From the NCBI GenBank assembly GCA_027323595.1, contig DAHWBL010000273.1, positions 1 to 14,237 of the forward strand: a stretch of 14,237 nt of DNA, given 5' to 3'. Under the pieces are notes generated by a model. That model searched no databases and was not told where the DNA came from. It saw only the letters and a program-made list of their open reading frames with translations. The position numbers and the translations under genes are program-made. The DNA is from Acetobacteraceae bacterium (GTDB taxonomy: Bacteria; Pseudomonadota; Alphaproteobacteria; Acetobacterales; Acetobacteraceae). This document shows, one piece after another, positions 6,762 through 13,993 of this stretch. Each line of letters starts with the position of its first letter. The stretch's first letter is position 1.

Positions 6762-6768
6762 CGACGTC

Positions 6769-8688
6769 ATGCAGCCCGATCGCTCGGTGCAGGCCCCTGG
6801 TGGGTCGGCTTACGGTACGCACTACGCCGCATGGCGGGCGGACCCGCGGGGCTGGTGGGAAAAAGCCGCCGAGCGGATCGACTGGCATCGGCGGTGGGAC
6901 CAGGTGTTCACCCCCGAGTCGGGGCCGTGGGGCGCCTGGTTCGCCGGCGCGGAGATGAACACCGCCGTCAATTACCTGGACCGCCATGTCGCCGCCGGTG
7001 CGGGGGCGCGCACCGCGCTGATCTGGGACAGTCCGGTCAGTGGGCAGGTGCGCCATATCAGCTACCAGGAGCTGCTGGACCGCACCGCGCGCTTCGCCGG
7101 CGCGCTCGCGGCACTTGGCGTGCGGCGGGGCGACCGGGTGGTGATCTACATGCCCATGGTGCCCGAGGCGGCGGTGGCGATGCTGGCCTGCGCGCGCATC
7201 GGGGCGATCCATTCGGTGGTGTTCGGCGGGTTCGCCGCGCCGGAGCTGGCCGCGCGGATCGAGGATGCGCGCCCGACGGTCATCGTGTGCGCGAGCTGCG
7301 GCATCGAGCCGGGGCGGGTGGTGGCCTACAAGCCGCTGCTGGACCAGGCGCTCGCCCTTGCCACGCACCAGCCGGCGGCCTGCGTGATCCTGCAACGCCC
7401 GATGCTGGAGGCGGCGTTGCTGCTCGGACGCGACCATGATTTCGAGGCGGTGACGGCGGCGGCGGCACCGGCGGACCCGGTGATGGTGGCGGCCACCGAT
7501 CCGCTTTATATCCTCTACACCTCCGGCACCACCGGCAAGCCCAAGGGCATCGTGCGCGACAATGGCGGGCATGCCGTGGCACTCGCCAACTCCATTGCCA
7601 CCATCTACGGACTTCAGGCCGGCGATGTGATGTGGACGGCGTCCGATGTGGGCTGGGTGGTCGGCCACAGCTATATCGTCTACGCGCCGCTGCTGGCCGG
7701 GCTGACCAGCGTGATGTATGAGGGCAAGCCGGTGGGCACGCCCGATGCCGGCGCGTTCTGGCGGGTGATCGCGCAGCACAAGGTGAAATTGCTGTTCACC
7801 GCGCCGACCGCGCTGCGCGCCATCAAGCAGCAGGACCCGCAGGGCGCGCATGTCGCGCGACACGATATCTCCAGTCTGGAGGCGCTGTTTCTGGCAGGCG
7901 AGCGCTGCGACCCGCCGACCGCGACCTGGATCGGCGGGCTGCTGGGTCGCCCGGTGGTGGATCATTGGTGGCAGACCGAGACCGGCTGGGCGATCACCGC
8001 GGGGTTTCGCGGCTATGGGCTGTTCGCGTCAAAGCCAGGCTCGGGCGGACGCCCCTGCCCCGGCCATGATCTGCAGGTGCTGGACGATCATGGCGCGGTT
8101 CAGCCGGCCGGCACGCAGGGGCACCTGGCGGTGCGGCTGCCGCTGCCGCCTGGCTGCGCGCCGACGCTGTGGCAGGACGATGCCGGATTCTCTCGTGCCT
8201 ATCTGGAGGATTTCCCAGGCTGGTACCGCACCGGCGACGGCGGCATGATCGACGCGGACGGCGATGTGTGGGTGATGGGGCGCACCGACGACATCATCAA
8301 CGTCGCCGGGCATCGGCTGTCCACCGGGGCGATGGAGGAGGTGCTGGCGAGCCACGCCGATGTCGCCGAATGCGCGGTGGTGGGCGCGCATGACGAGATC
8401 AAGGGGCAGGCGCCGCTGGGGCTGGTGGTGCTGAAATCCGGTGTCACGCGCGATCACGACGCGATCGCCGCGGAGCTGGTGGGGCTGGTGCGCGAACGCA
8501 TCGGGCCGGTGGCGGCGTTGCGCCGGGTGCTGGTGGTGGCGCGGCTGCCCAAGACCCGATCGGGCAAGATTTTGCGTGCCTCCATCAGGAGAATGGCGGA
8601 CGGGCAGGCTGCGAACGCACCCGCGACGATCGAGGACCCTGCGGTGCTGGGCGAGATCGCCGCGGCACTTGGAAAAGGTCAGACGTAG
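6769..8688 (+). CDS. prpE: Propionyl-CoA synthetase-like acyl-CoA ligase (PrpE/ACSS3 type)
   Basis: A 639-residue cytoplasmic adenylate-forming enzyme; PrpE proteins have about 630 residues, so it is complete. It activates a short-chain acid with ATP to an acyl-AMP and then to the CoA thioester. The N-terminal YAAWRADPRGWWEKAAERIDW segment is typical of acetyl/propionyl-CoA synthetases. The phosphate loop YTSGTTGKPKG is near 250-260, followed by GIVRDNGGH and DVGWVVGHSYIVYAPLLAG, which match the PrpE branch. The DHWWQTETGW motif precedes YRTGDGG and the hinge region. The catalytic lysine is K600 in PKTRSGK, the residue that Gcn5-type acetyltransferases modify in relatives. The gene is divergent from the MHS transporter, which may import its substrate. 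Its TAG lies 10 bp inside the convergent dedA-like gene. Propionate is the likely substrate; a related acid such as acetate or acrylate is possible. Confidence 0.87.
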   Translation: MQPDRSVQAPGGSAYGTHYAAWRADPRGWWEKAAERIDWHRRWDQVFTPESGPWGAWFAGAEMNTAVNYLDRHVAAGAGARTALIWDSPVSGQVRHISYQELLDRTARFAGALAALGVRRGDRVVIYMPMVPEAAVAMLACARIGAIHSVVFGGFAAPELAARIEDARPTVIVCASCGIEPGRVVAYKPLLDQALALATHQPAACVILQRPMLEAALLLGRDHDFEAVTAAAAPADPVMVAATDPLYILYTSGTTGKPKGIVRDNGGHAVALANSIATIYGLQAGDVMWTASDVGWVVGHSYIVYAPLLAGLTSVMYEGKPVGTPDAGAFWRVIAQHKVKLLFTAPTALRAIKQQDPQGAHVARHDISSLEALFLAGERCDPPTATWIGGLLGRPVVDHWWQTETGWAITAGFRGYGLFASKPGSGGRPCPGHDLQVLDDHGAVQPAGTQGHLAVRLPLPPGCAPTLWQDDAGFSRAYLEDFPGWYRTGDGGMIDADGDVWVMGRTDDIINVAGHRLSTGAMEEVLASHADVAECAVVGAHDEIKGQAPLGLVVLKSGVTRDHDAIAAELVGLVRERIGPVAALRRVLVVARLPKTRSGKILRASIRRMADGQAANAPATIEDPAVLGEIAAALGKGQT

Positions 8689-9257
8689 CGCAGGATCACG
8701 AACCCGCCGACCACGCCGATGGCGACCAGCGAGGTGACCAGGGTCAGCCGCCGCTCGATGAAATCACGCACCGGCTCGCCGAACCTGCGCAGCAGGCCGG
8801 CGACGATGAAGAAGCGGGCGCCGCGCGTGACCACGCTTGCCGCCATGAACAGCGGGAAATTGAACGAAGCGGCACCCGAGGCGATGGTGACGATCTTGTA
8901 GGGGATCGGGGTGAGGCCCTTGATCAGGATGACCCACAGGCCGTACTCGGCATACCGGTCCTTGAAGGTCTGGAACGCCGCTTCGTAATGATAGGCGTGC
9001 AGCAGCGGCTGCGCGAGCTGGTCGAACAGCGCGTAGCCGATGAGATAACCAAAGGCGCCGCCGATCACGCTGCCCAGGGTGCAGATCAGCGCGAGGCGCC
9101 AGGCGCGGGGCGGCTGGGCGAGCGCCATGGGCACCAGCATCGCGTCCGGCGGGATGGGGAAGAAGCTCGCTTCGGCGAAGGCGAGGCCGAACAGCCACCA
9201 CGGCGCGGCGCGGGTGGCGGCAAGGGCGATCACACGGTTGTAACTGCGGCGGAGCAT
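8679..9257 (-). CDS. YqaA-type DedA/VTT-domain membrane protein
   Basis: A 192-residue inner-membrane protein of the DedA (SNARE-associated/VTT) superfamily, YqaA subgroup. Near the N-terminus it has the family pattern WWLFGLAFAEASFFPIPPDAML with E29 and PIPPD at 34-38. A glycine-rich helix pair follows, then GLTPIPYKIVTIASG, the re-entrant-loop motif of this family, with conserved arginine in TRGARFF. Relatives are implicated in lipid scrambling or flipping and in membrane potential homeostasis; the exact role of YqaA proteins is unsettled. I chose the ATG at 9255-9257 because relatives begin MLRR-hydrophobic; an ATG five codons upstream (9270-9272) is the alternative, and neither has a good ribosome site. 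It lies 49 bp after the hydrolase gene on the same strand and overlaps the end of the prpE-like gene by 10 bp. Confidence 0.85.
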   Translation of the reverse strand: MLRRSYNRVIALAATRAAPWWLFGLAFAEASFFPIPPDAMLVPMALAQPPRAWRLALICTLGSVIGGAFGYLIGYALFDQLAQPLLHAYHYEAAFQTFKDRYAEYGLWVILIKGLTPIPYKIVTIASGAASFNFPLFMAASVVTRGARFFIVAGLLRRFGEPVRDFIERRLTLVTSLVAIGVVGGFVILRYV

Positions 9258-9306
9258 GATGGCCCCGCGCATAGCAGGCGGTGACGCGCAAGGCCAGGGG
9301 GAGCGC

Positions 9307-10161
9307 TCAGACCAGCGCGCGCATCGCGCGCAGCAGCTCGCCGTCCGGATTCTGCATCTGTTCGAGGACGCTGAAATGGTTCGCCCCGGCCACCGGGATC
9401 AGCGCGCCGGGGCAATGGTGGGCGGCGCGCCAGGCATGGAAATCACGTGACTGGCGCACCATCTCCGGCAACTCCGCCGAACCGTAGCCGATGATCAGCT
9501 TCTTGCGGCTGGGCGGGTGGCGGATCGGCGAGCCGGCGGCGATGTCCGCGTCGGACAGTTTCAGCAGATCGTCCACATACATGTCGCGCAACGGCAACAA
9601 TTCATAGATGCCGCTCACCGCCATGCCGGCGACGACCGACGGGTGGTCGAGCGCGGCCGCGGCCAGATGGCCACCGGCGGACCAGCCGGTGAGGATGATC
9701 GGCCCGGCGATGCCGTGCGCGGGGCCGTGCGCGGCGAGCCAGTCCAGCGCGGCATGGATTTCATCGATGATGCCCGACAGGCTGATCGCGGGCGCCAGCG
9801 TGTAGCCGGGCAGCGCCACGCTCCAGCCATGCGCGCGCGCACCGGCGGCCACGGCGGCGAAATTCTCGCGGCTGTTATATTGCCAAAATCCGCCATGGAT
9901 GAAAACCATGCAGGGCGCGGCTGGATTTTCCGCCGGGAACAGATCCCATTTCGTGCGCTCGCCGGGCGCGTAGGCGAGGTCGAGATGCTGGGGATGGGCG
10001 GCGCGCCAGGAGGCGCCATCGGCATCGCGCCGTGCGACGATCGCGTCACGGTCCGGCGTGGCGGCGGCATTGTTGTAGGCCTGGTCACGTTCTGCGCGGG
10101 ACAGCGCGCTCCAGCCTGGCGGCAGATGCGCCGGTGATGCCAGATATGCCTGATCGATCAT
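9307..10161 (-). CDS. Alpha/beta hydrolase, arylformamidase (kynurenine formamidase)-like
   Basis: A 284-residue cytoplasmic hydrolase with no signal peptide. The oxyanion-hole motif HGGFW is at 89-93, the nucleophile elbow GWSAGG places serine at S161, and the histidine is H262 in ANHFSVLE. The acid is probably E230 or E233 in GSAELPEMVRQSRDF, the region supplying it in this family. The N-terminal ERDQAYNN and the SGIYELLPL segment are characteristic of BNA7/KynB-unrelated arylformamidase-like esterases. Such enzymes cut N-formyl, carbamoyl, amide or ester bonds of small aromatic or heterocyclic compounds. Its ATG overlaps the amidohydrolase stop (ATGA), with AGGAGGG 3 nt upstream inside that gene, so the two are translated together. 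The partnership suggests successive hydrolytic steps; no kynurenine-pathway gene is nearby, so a role in tryptophan breakdown is not supported. Confidence 0.82.
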   Translation of the reverse strand: MIDQAYLASPAHLPPGWSALSRAERDQAYNNAAATPDRDAIVARRDADGASWRAAHPQHLDLAYAPGERTKWDLFPAENPAAPCMVFIHGGFWQYNSRENFAAVAAGARAHGWSVALPGYTLAPAISLSGIIDEIHAALDWLAAHGPAHGIAGPIILTGWSAGGHLAAAALDHPSVVAGMAVSGIYELLPLRDMYVDDLLKLSDADIAAGSPIRHPPSRKKLIIGYGSAELPEMVRQSRDFHAWRAAHHCPGALIPVAGANHFSVLEQMQNPDGELLRAMRALV

Positions 10162-11453
10162 GATCCCTCCTGTCTTTGCAAAACCGTTCCGAGCGTGCTG
10201 CCACGGGTGATGCCGCGCGGGCGCTCATCGGATCGCATCACATCGGCGAGCAGACCGCAATCGGGCGTGATGACGCTGCCGTCGATCACCACCAGATCGG
10301 GCAGCAGCCGGCGCGGCACCACCAGACGTTCGCGGCGGCTGTCCAGAAAACTCCAGCTTCCCTCGACCTCGCGCAGCAGCGTGATGTTGGCGCGCGCGCC
10401 CACCCCCAGATGGCCGATGGACGGATCGCCCAGCACGCGCGCGGGCGTGGCGGTGAGCGCGCGCACCGCGTCGGGCAGGCCGATGCCAAGACCGAGCATC
10501 TTGTTGAGGCCGCCGATCAGCGAATAATCCAGAATGCTGAAATCGTGGTAGGCACAGAAATCGCCGTGCACGTCCGAGCCCAGAGTGTCGGGCATGATGC
10601 CCGCATCGAGCATCTTGCGCGCGATGGCGAAGCTGAAATTGATGCCGTGGCCGAGATCGAACAGCACGCCCGCGGCCCGTGCCTCATGCAGCCACGATGG
10701 CACCGACTCATGAACGCTCATGATGCCGTCTGGCATGTTGGAATAGACATGGGCCAGCACATCGCCCGGCTTGAGGAACGGCACCACCTGCGCCATCACC
10801 GAGGAGGGGGCGGGGCGCGAGGCCTCATCGACCGGAAACAGCTCGCCGGTGTGCACATACAGCGGCAGCGACAGGGCCCGCCCGCACTCCGCGGCACGGC
10901 CCAGAACCTCGGTGCCCCAATGCGAAAATCCGCCGCTCTCGCCGTGACATTTGATGCCGCGCACCAGCCGCGGATGCTGCGTGGCGATGTCGGCGAAGGC
11001 GGTGAAATCAACCATGCGCGGATTATGCAGCGTGGTGCCTTCCATGCCGCCCTGCAGGGCGCCGGCGACATTGATGGAGACGAAGGCGCGGACGTCGGTC
11101 TTTGCCGGGTCGGCGATGTAGGCCTTGAAGCCGCCCAGCGTCCAGGCGCCGGAGCTGCCCTGGTCAACGATGGTGGTGGCACCGGCGTTGATCCCGGCGG
11201 CATCGGGTGGCACGCCGAAATTGGTGACCCATTCATAGCAATGCACGTGCATGTCGATGAAGCCTGGCGCCACGATGGCGCCGGCGGCATCGATGGCGCG
11301 GCGTGCGGTCATCGCGCTCGCCGCCGCGCCCACCGCCACCACCTGGCCGCCGAGGATGGCAATGTCGCTGGTGGCGTCGATGTTGTTGGCCGGATCGATC
11401 AGCCTGCCGCCGGTGATCAGCAGGTCGGCGTGGCGTGGCGTGGCGGGCGACAT
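10158..11453 (-). CDS. Amidohydrolase-superfamily metallohydrolase, COG3964 (deacetylase/dihydroorotase-like)
   Basis: A 431-residue cytoplasmic metal-dependent hydrolase. All expected binuclear-site ligands are visible: H69 and H71 in FIDMHVHCYEW, K168 in RGIKCHGES (the lysine that is carboxylated in this superfamily), H201 in YVHTGE, H235 in LAHVYSN, and the catalytic aspartate D294 in LGSDVHGDF. The opening LLITGGRLIDPAN and the C-terminal beta segment form the usual composite sandwich. COG3964 proteins are often called dihydroorotases, but characterised members hydrolyse small acetylated acids such as acetyl-mandelate (recalled family knowledge), so amide or ester hydrolysis is likely and dihydroorotase activity is not implied. 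The start at 11453 is set by AAGGAGA 7 nt upstream; an ATG at 11483 would overlap the preceding gene. The stop overlaps the hydrolase start by 4 bp. Confidence 0.87.
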   Translation of the reverse strand: MSPATPRHADLLITGGRLIDPANNIDATSDIAILGGQVVAVGAAASAMTARRAIDAAGAIVAPGFIDMHVHCYEWVTNFGVPPDAAGINAGATTIVDQGSSGAWTLGGFKAYIADPAKTDVRAFVSINVAGALQGGMEGTTLHNPRMVDFTAFADIATQHPRLVRGIKCHGESGGFSHWGTEVLGRAAECGRALSLPLYVHTGELFPVDEASRPAPSSVMAQVVPFLKPGDVLAHVYSNMPDGIMSVHESVPSWLHEARAAGVLFDLGHGINFSFAIARKMLDAGIMPDTLGSDVHGDFCAYHDFSILDYSLIGGLNKMLGLGIGLPDAVRALTATPARVLGDPSIGHLGVGARANITLLREVEGSWSFLDSRRERLVVPRRLLPDLVVIDGSVITPDCGLLADVMRSDERPRGITRGSTLGTVLQRQEGS

Positions 11454-11460
11454 GCGGGGC

Positions 11461-11467
11461 TCTCCTT
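11461..11467 (-). promoter_or_regulatory. Ribosome binding site deciding the amidohydrolase start
   Basis: AAGGAGA (complement of 11461-11467), 7 nt before the ATG at 11451-11453, supports that start over the in-frame ATG at 11483, which has no such site. Confidence 0.75.
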
Positions 11468-11476
11468 GTGATGACA

Positions 11477-12400
11477 TCACCATAGTCCGGCGAACCGCAG
11501 GCCGGCGACATTTTCATAGGCGGGAATGCCGGTGGCAAGCCCGGCCGCCACCGCGAAGGCGCACAGGCCGGCCGCCGCCTGCGGTGTGATCGCCGCATGG
11601 GTCCAGGGCAGGTCCTGGCGCACCACCGCCTCGATCGCCGCCGCATCCTCGGGCGGAAACCAGGCCTGGCCGACGACAGCAGCAAGAGCCGGATCGGCCC
11701 GCAGCCGCGCCTGGGCAGTGACGATCGCGCGCACGCCGGCGGCGACCAGCTCCGGATCGTTGTTGACCAGCTCGTCGGAAACCGCGAGTGCCGGAAACGT
11801 GTAATGCAGCGCCGAGGCCGGCGCGATGCCGCCGCGCGGATCGATCAGCACCCGGCCCGCCCCCGAGCGGATGGCGGCGGCCGCACCCATGGCGTTCGCC
11901 CAGAACCCATCGATCAGCCCATCGCGAAGGGCGGCCGCCGCGGTGACGCCGAGCGAGGCGCCAGGCGCATCCGCGCCCGGCACCGCGACGATGCGCACAT
12001 CCCGATCCGGATCGATCCCCGCGGCGCGCAGCATGACCTTCAGACCAAGCTCGACCATCGGTGCCGCACCGATGCGCAGGCCCCGGATCGCCGCGAGATC
12101 ACCCGGCACGCCGGGGTGCGACGGCGTCACGACCAGCTTCCAGTACATGCCCTGCGACAGGGCGGCGACCAGTTTTACCCCGCGAAACTCGGGGAATATC
12201 GCAAGTGCCGAGTGCGCCGGCGCGGCGGCGAACTGCGCGCGGCCGGTGCGCAGCGCGTCATACGCATTCTGGCTTGGATAGATCAGTTCGGCCCGCGCAT
12301 CGATGCCCTGCTCGGCGAAGCAGCCAAGCTCGATCGCGGCGAGCGCGGCGAAATAGGAATTGGTGACGATGTCGGGGAAGGCCACGGTGACGCGCTTCAT
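11477..12400 (-). CDS. NMT1/SsuA-like solute-binding-fold protein without a signal peptide
   Basis: A 307-residue protein of the NMT1/THI5/TauA-like periplasmic-binding fold. It has AIELGCFAEQGIDAR near the N-terminus, DALRTGRAQFAAAPAH, then GLRIGAAPMVELGLKVMLRAAGIDPDRDVRIV, and a DGLIDGFWANAMGAAAAIRSG hinge segment. True binding proteins begin with a secretion signal; this one starts MKRVTVAFPDIV, directly at the first strand of the fold. The only in-frame extension upstream is arginine-rich and lies inside the decarboxylase gene, so the protein should stay in the cytoplasm. Its ATG overlaps the decarboxylase TGA (ATGA) and no ribosome site is seen, so it depends on coupling. Cytoplasmic proteins with this fold include enzymes (4,5-dihydroxyphthalate decarboxylase, THI5); the THI5 cysteine motif is absent here. 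An accessory or catalytic role with the decarboxylase is inference. No ABC permease or ATPase is adjacent. Confidence 0.8.
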   Translation of the reverse strand: MKRVTVAFPDIVTNSYFAALAAIELGCFAEQGIDARAELIYPSQNAYDALRTGRAQFAAAPAHSALAIFPEFRGVKLVAALSQGMYWKLVVTPSHPGVPGDLAAIRGLRIGAAPMVELGLKVMLRAAGIDPDRDVRIVAVPGADAPGASLGVTAAAALRDGLIDGFWANAMGAAAAIRSGAGRVLIDPRGGIAPASALHYTFPALAVSDELVNNDPELVAAGVRAIVTAQARLRADPALAAVVGQAWFPPEDAAAIEAVVRQDLPWTHAAITPQAAAGLCAFAVAAGLATGIPAYENVAGLRFAGLW

Positions 12401-13986
12401 GAGGGTGTCGCCGACACCGGCGCGACCGCCGCCCGCGCGTCGCCGGGCAGGCACAGCCGACCTTGCCGGTCCTGCCACAGCAGCCCCTCGGCATTGAGCG
12501 CTCCCACCGCCTGCGTGATCGCACGAAACGAAAACCTGCTTAGTTTTTCATTTAACTCGGCATAATAGATCGGCGCGATGCCGACCAGCTCCAGCACCGA
12601 TGCGCGCGCATCCGCCGATGCACCCACGGGGTCCTCGGCGCCGGCGAGATAGCGGGCGACATCGAGCTGCCCGGCGCGCGGATAGGCGATCAGCTCGAAG
12701 CGCTCACGCGGCATTCCTTCGGGGATCGTCGCGTCGATGCCCATCTTGGCGGTGGTCGGCACCCGCCCCGGCGTTGGCGGCAGCGATGGATCGAGCGGCT
12801 TGGCGCGTGCGTTGGAAATGATCACCACATCGCGATCGGCCTGCATGCGTGTGGCAACGGCGAATTCGACCGCGGTCGGATCGAACACGTCGATATCGTC
12901 ATCGACCACGGTCACATGCTTGAGATCCATCACCGACAACGCGGCGAGCAGCGCATTCTTGCCTTCGCCCGCCTGTTTGCGGATGGCGATCACCGCGTGC
13001 CAGAAGGCGCAGCCGCCCATTGTGACATTGATGTCTTTCCAGGCCACGCCTGCAACATCCAGCGCGCGGGCGATCGCGCCGTAGCGTGTCGGCGCGCCGA
13101 GCCAGATGTTTTCCCATGGCATATGCAGCGCGTAGAAAATCGGCTCCGCGCGCATGCGGATGGTGTTGACACGCACCAGCGGGTTCCAATGCAACGCGCC
13201 CATCAGGCGGGTGAACTCGCCGAACCGTCCCTCCGGATGGGTCCAGCCGGTCGGCAGGATTTCCGCCTCCAGCACGATTTCGGCATCGGCCAGATAGGGA
13301 AGATCGCTGTCCGTGCATGGTGCGAGACCAACCGGAGCACCGCGCAGGCCGCCGGCGATGGACAGTTCATCGATGCCGAGCGGGCTGCGGTACCCCGCTC
13401 CCAGCATATCGATGGGATGCACCCCGATGCTGATGGAGATCGGCAGGCTTTCCCCGCGCGCCAGCGCGCGTTCGGCGAAGCGACGCAGATTGTTGGGGGT
13501 GACGATGTCGATGCCGGTGATGTTTTTCTGCTTCACCATCAGCCGATACACGCCGGCATTGAGCCCGTGCTCGGGATCACGCGCGATCACCACGCCGGCG
13601 GTGATGGTGGGCGCGCCGTCGTGAATGGCGCTGAGTGGCACCGGAAGATCGAACAGATCGACATCAGCGCCCCGGCGCACGATCTGCTGTGGCGCGGCCC
13701 CGCTGATCATCTGCGGGGCCACCGGCCGCTCGACCGCCATGGCCACGCGCGCGCCCAGCTCGGCCATGCTGGCGGCCCCGGTGGCGAGCAGCATGCGCTC
13801 GGATGTGCGCACCAGGCCGGAGACCACCGGCATGGAATAGCCGATCGGATGACGCAGGCACAAAGCCGGGGCGGCGGCATCGACCAGCGCGGGCAGATGC
13901 GCCAGATCCACCGGCTGATGCAGCTCGCGCAACTGCCCGCCAGCATGCAGGCGGTGCAGAAACTCGCGAAACCCCTCGGTGGACAC
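12397..13986 (-). CDS. UbiD-family prenylated-FMN-dependent decarboxylase with C-terminal winged-helix-like tail
   Basis: A 529-residue cytoplasmic enzyme expected to decarboxylate (or reversibly carboxylate) an aromatic, heteroaromatic or unsaturated acid using prenylated FMN made by a UbiX protein; no ubiX is in the window. LNAGVYR gives the catalytic arginine R148 and EGRFGE the pair E252 and E257, matching R173, E277 and E282 of fungal Fdc1. The stretch KHVTVVDDDIDVFDPTAVEFAVATR and KMGIDATIPEG are also characteristic. Two oddities: the Fdc1 metal ligand H191 aligns with N166 (TPNNLRRFAERA), and P279 of the EGPFGE motif is arginine. Residues ~462-513 resemble a winged helix (GIAPIYYAELNEKL, then GLLWQDRQGRLCL). 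I chose the GTG at 13984-13986 because homology starts there, 7 bp after the preceding stop; no ribosome site is clear. It is not the quinone-pathway ubiD itself. Confidence 0.87.
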   Translation of the reverse strand: MSTEGFREFLHRLHAGGQLRELHQPVDLAHLPALVDAAAPALCLRHPIGYSMPVVSGLVRTSERMLLATGAASMAELGARVAMAVERPVAPQMISGAAPQQIVRRGADVDLFDLPVPLSAIHDGAPTITAGVVIARDPEHGLNAGVYRLMVKQKNITGIDIVTPNNLRRFAERALARGESLPISISIGVHPIDMLGAGYRSPLGIDELSIAGGLRGAPVGLAPCTDSDLPYLADAEIVLEAEILPTGWTHPEGRFGEFTRLMGALHWNPLVRVNTIRMRAEPIFYALHMPWENIWLGAPTRYGAIARALDVAGVAWKDINVTMGGCAFWHAVIAIRKQAGEGKNALLAALSVMDLKHVTVVDDDIDVFDPTAVEFAVATRMQADRDVVIISNARAKPLDPSLPPTPGRVPTTAKMGIDATIPEGMPRERFELIAYPRAGQLDVARYLAGAEDPVGASADARASVLELVGIAPIYYAELNEKLSRFSFRAITQAVGALNAEGLLWQDRQGRLCLPGDARAAVAPVSATPS

Positions 13987-13993
13987 GCGAGAT

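Larger units (their letters stand above)
6586..6768. promoter_or_regulatory. Divergent intergenic region with a 16-bp inverted repeat
   Basis: These 183 bp separate the transporter gene (-) from the prpE-like gene (+) and must hold both start regions. The one clear element is CAAGTG-TTGG-CACTTG at 6710-6725, a perfect 6-bp inverted repeat with a 4-bp centre, 44 bp before the prpE-like start. Its size and place suit an operator for a dimeric regulator acting on either gene. I could not find convincing -35/-10 boxes on either strand. The shared control region suggests that transporter and acyl-CoA synthetase serve one short-chain acid, which is inference. Confidence 0.45.

Noticed and set aside
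6586..7965. Upstream extension of the transporter reading frame to give a 932-residue protein
   Set aside because: This part is antisense to the prpE-like gene, is Arg/His-rich, and a ribosome binding site marks the ATG at 6583-6585.
10176..11471. A 431-codon + strand frame opposite the amidohydrolase gene, and similar ones at 9517-10137, 11597-12565 and 12916-14088
   Set aside because: Same mirror effect: they follow the boundaries of the real - strand genes, lack ribosome sites and have His/Arg/Gly-rich products with no recognisable family.
11454..11483. Longer N-terminus for the amidohydrolase from the ATG at 11483
   Set aside because: The ten extra residues precede the conserved start, overlap the upstream gene and have no ribosome site; AAGGAGA marks the ATG at 11453.
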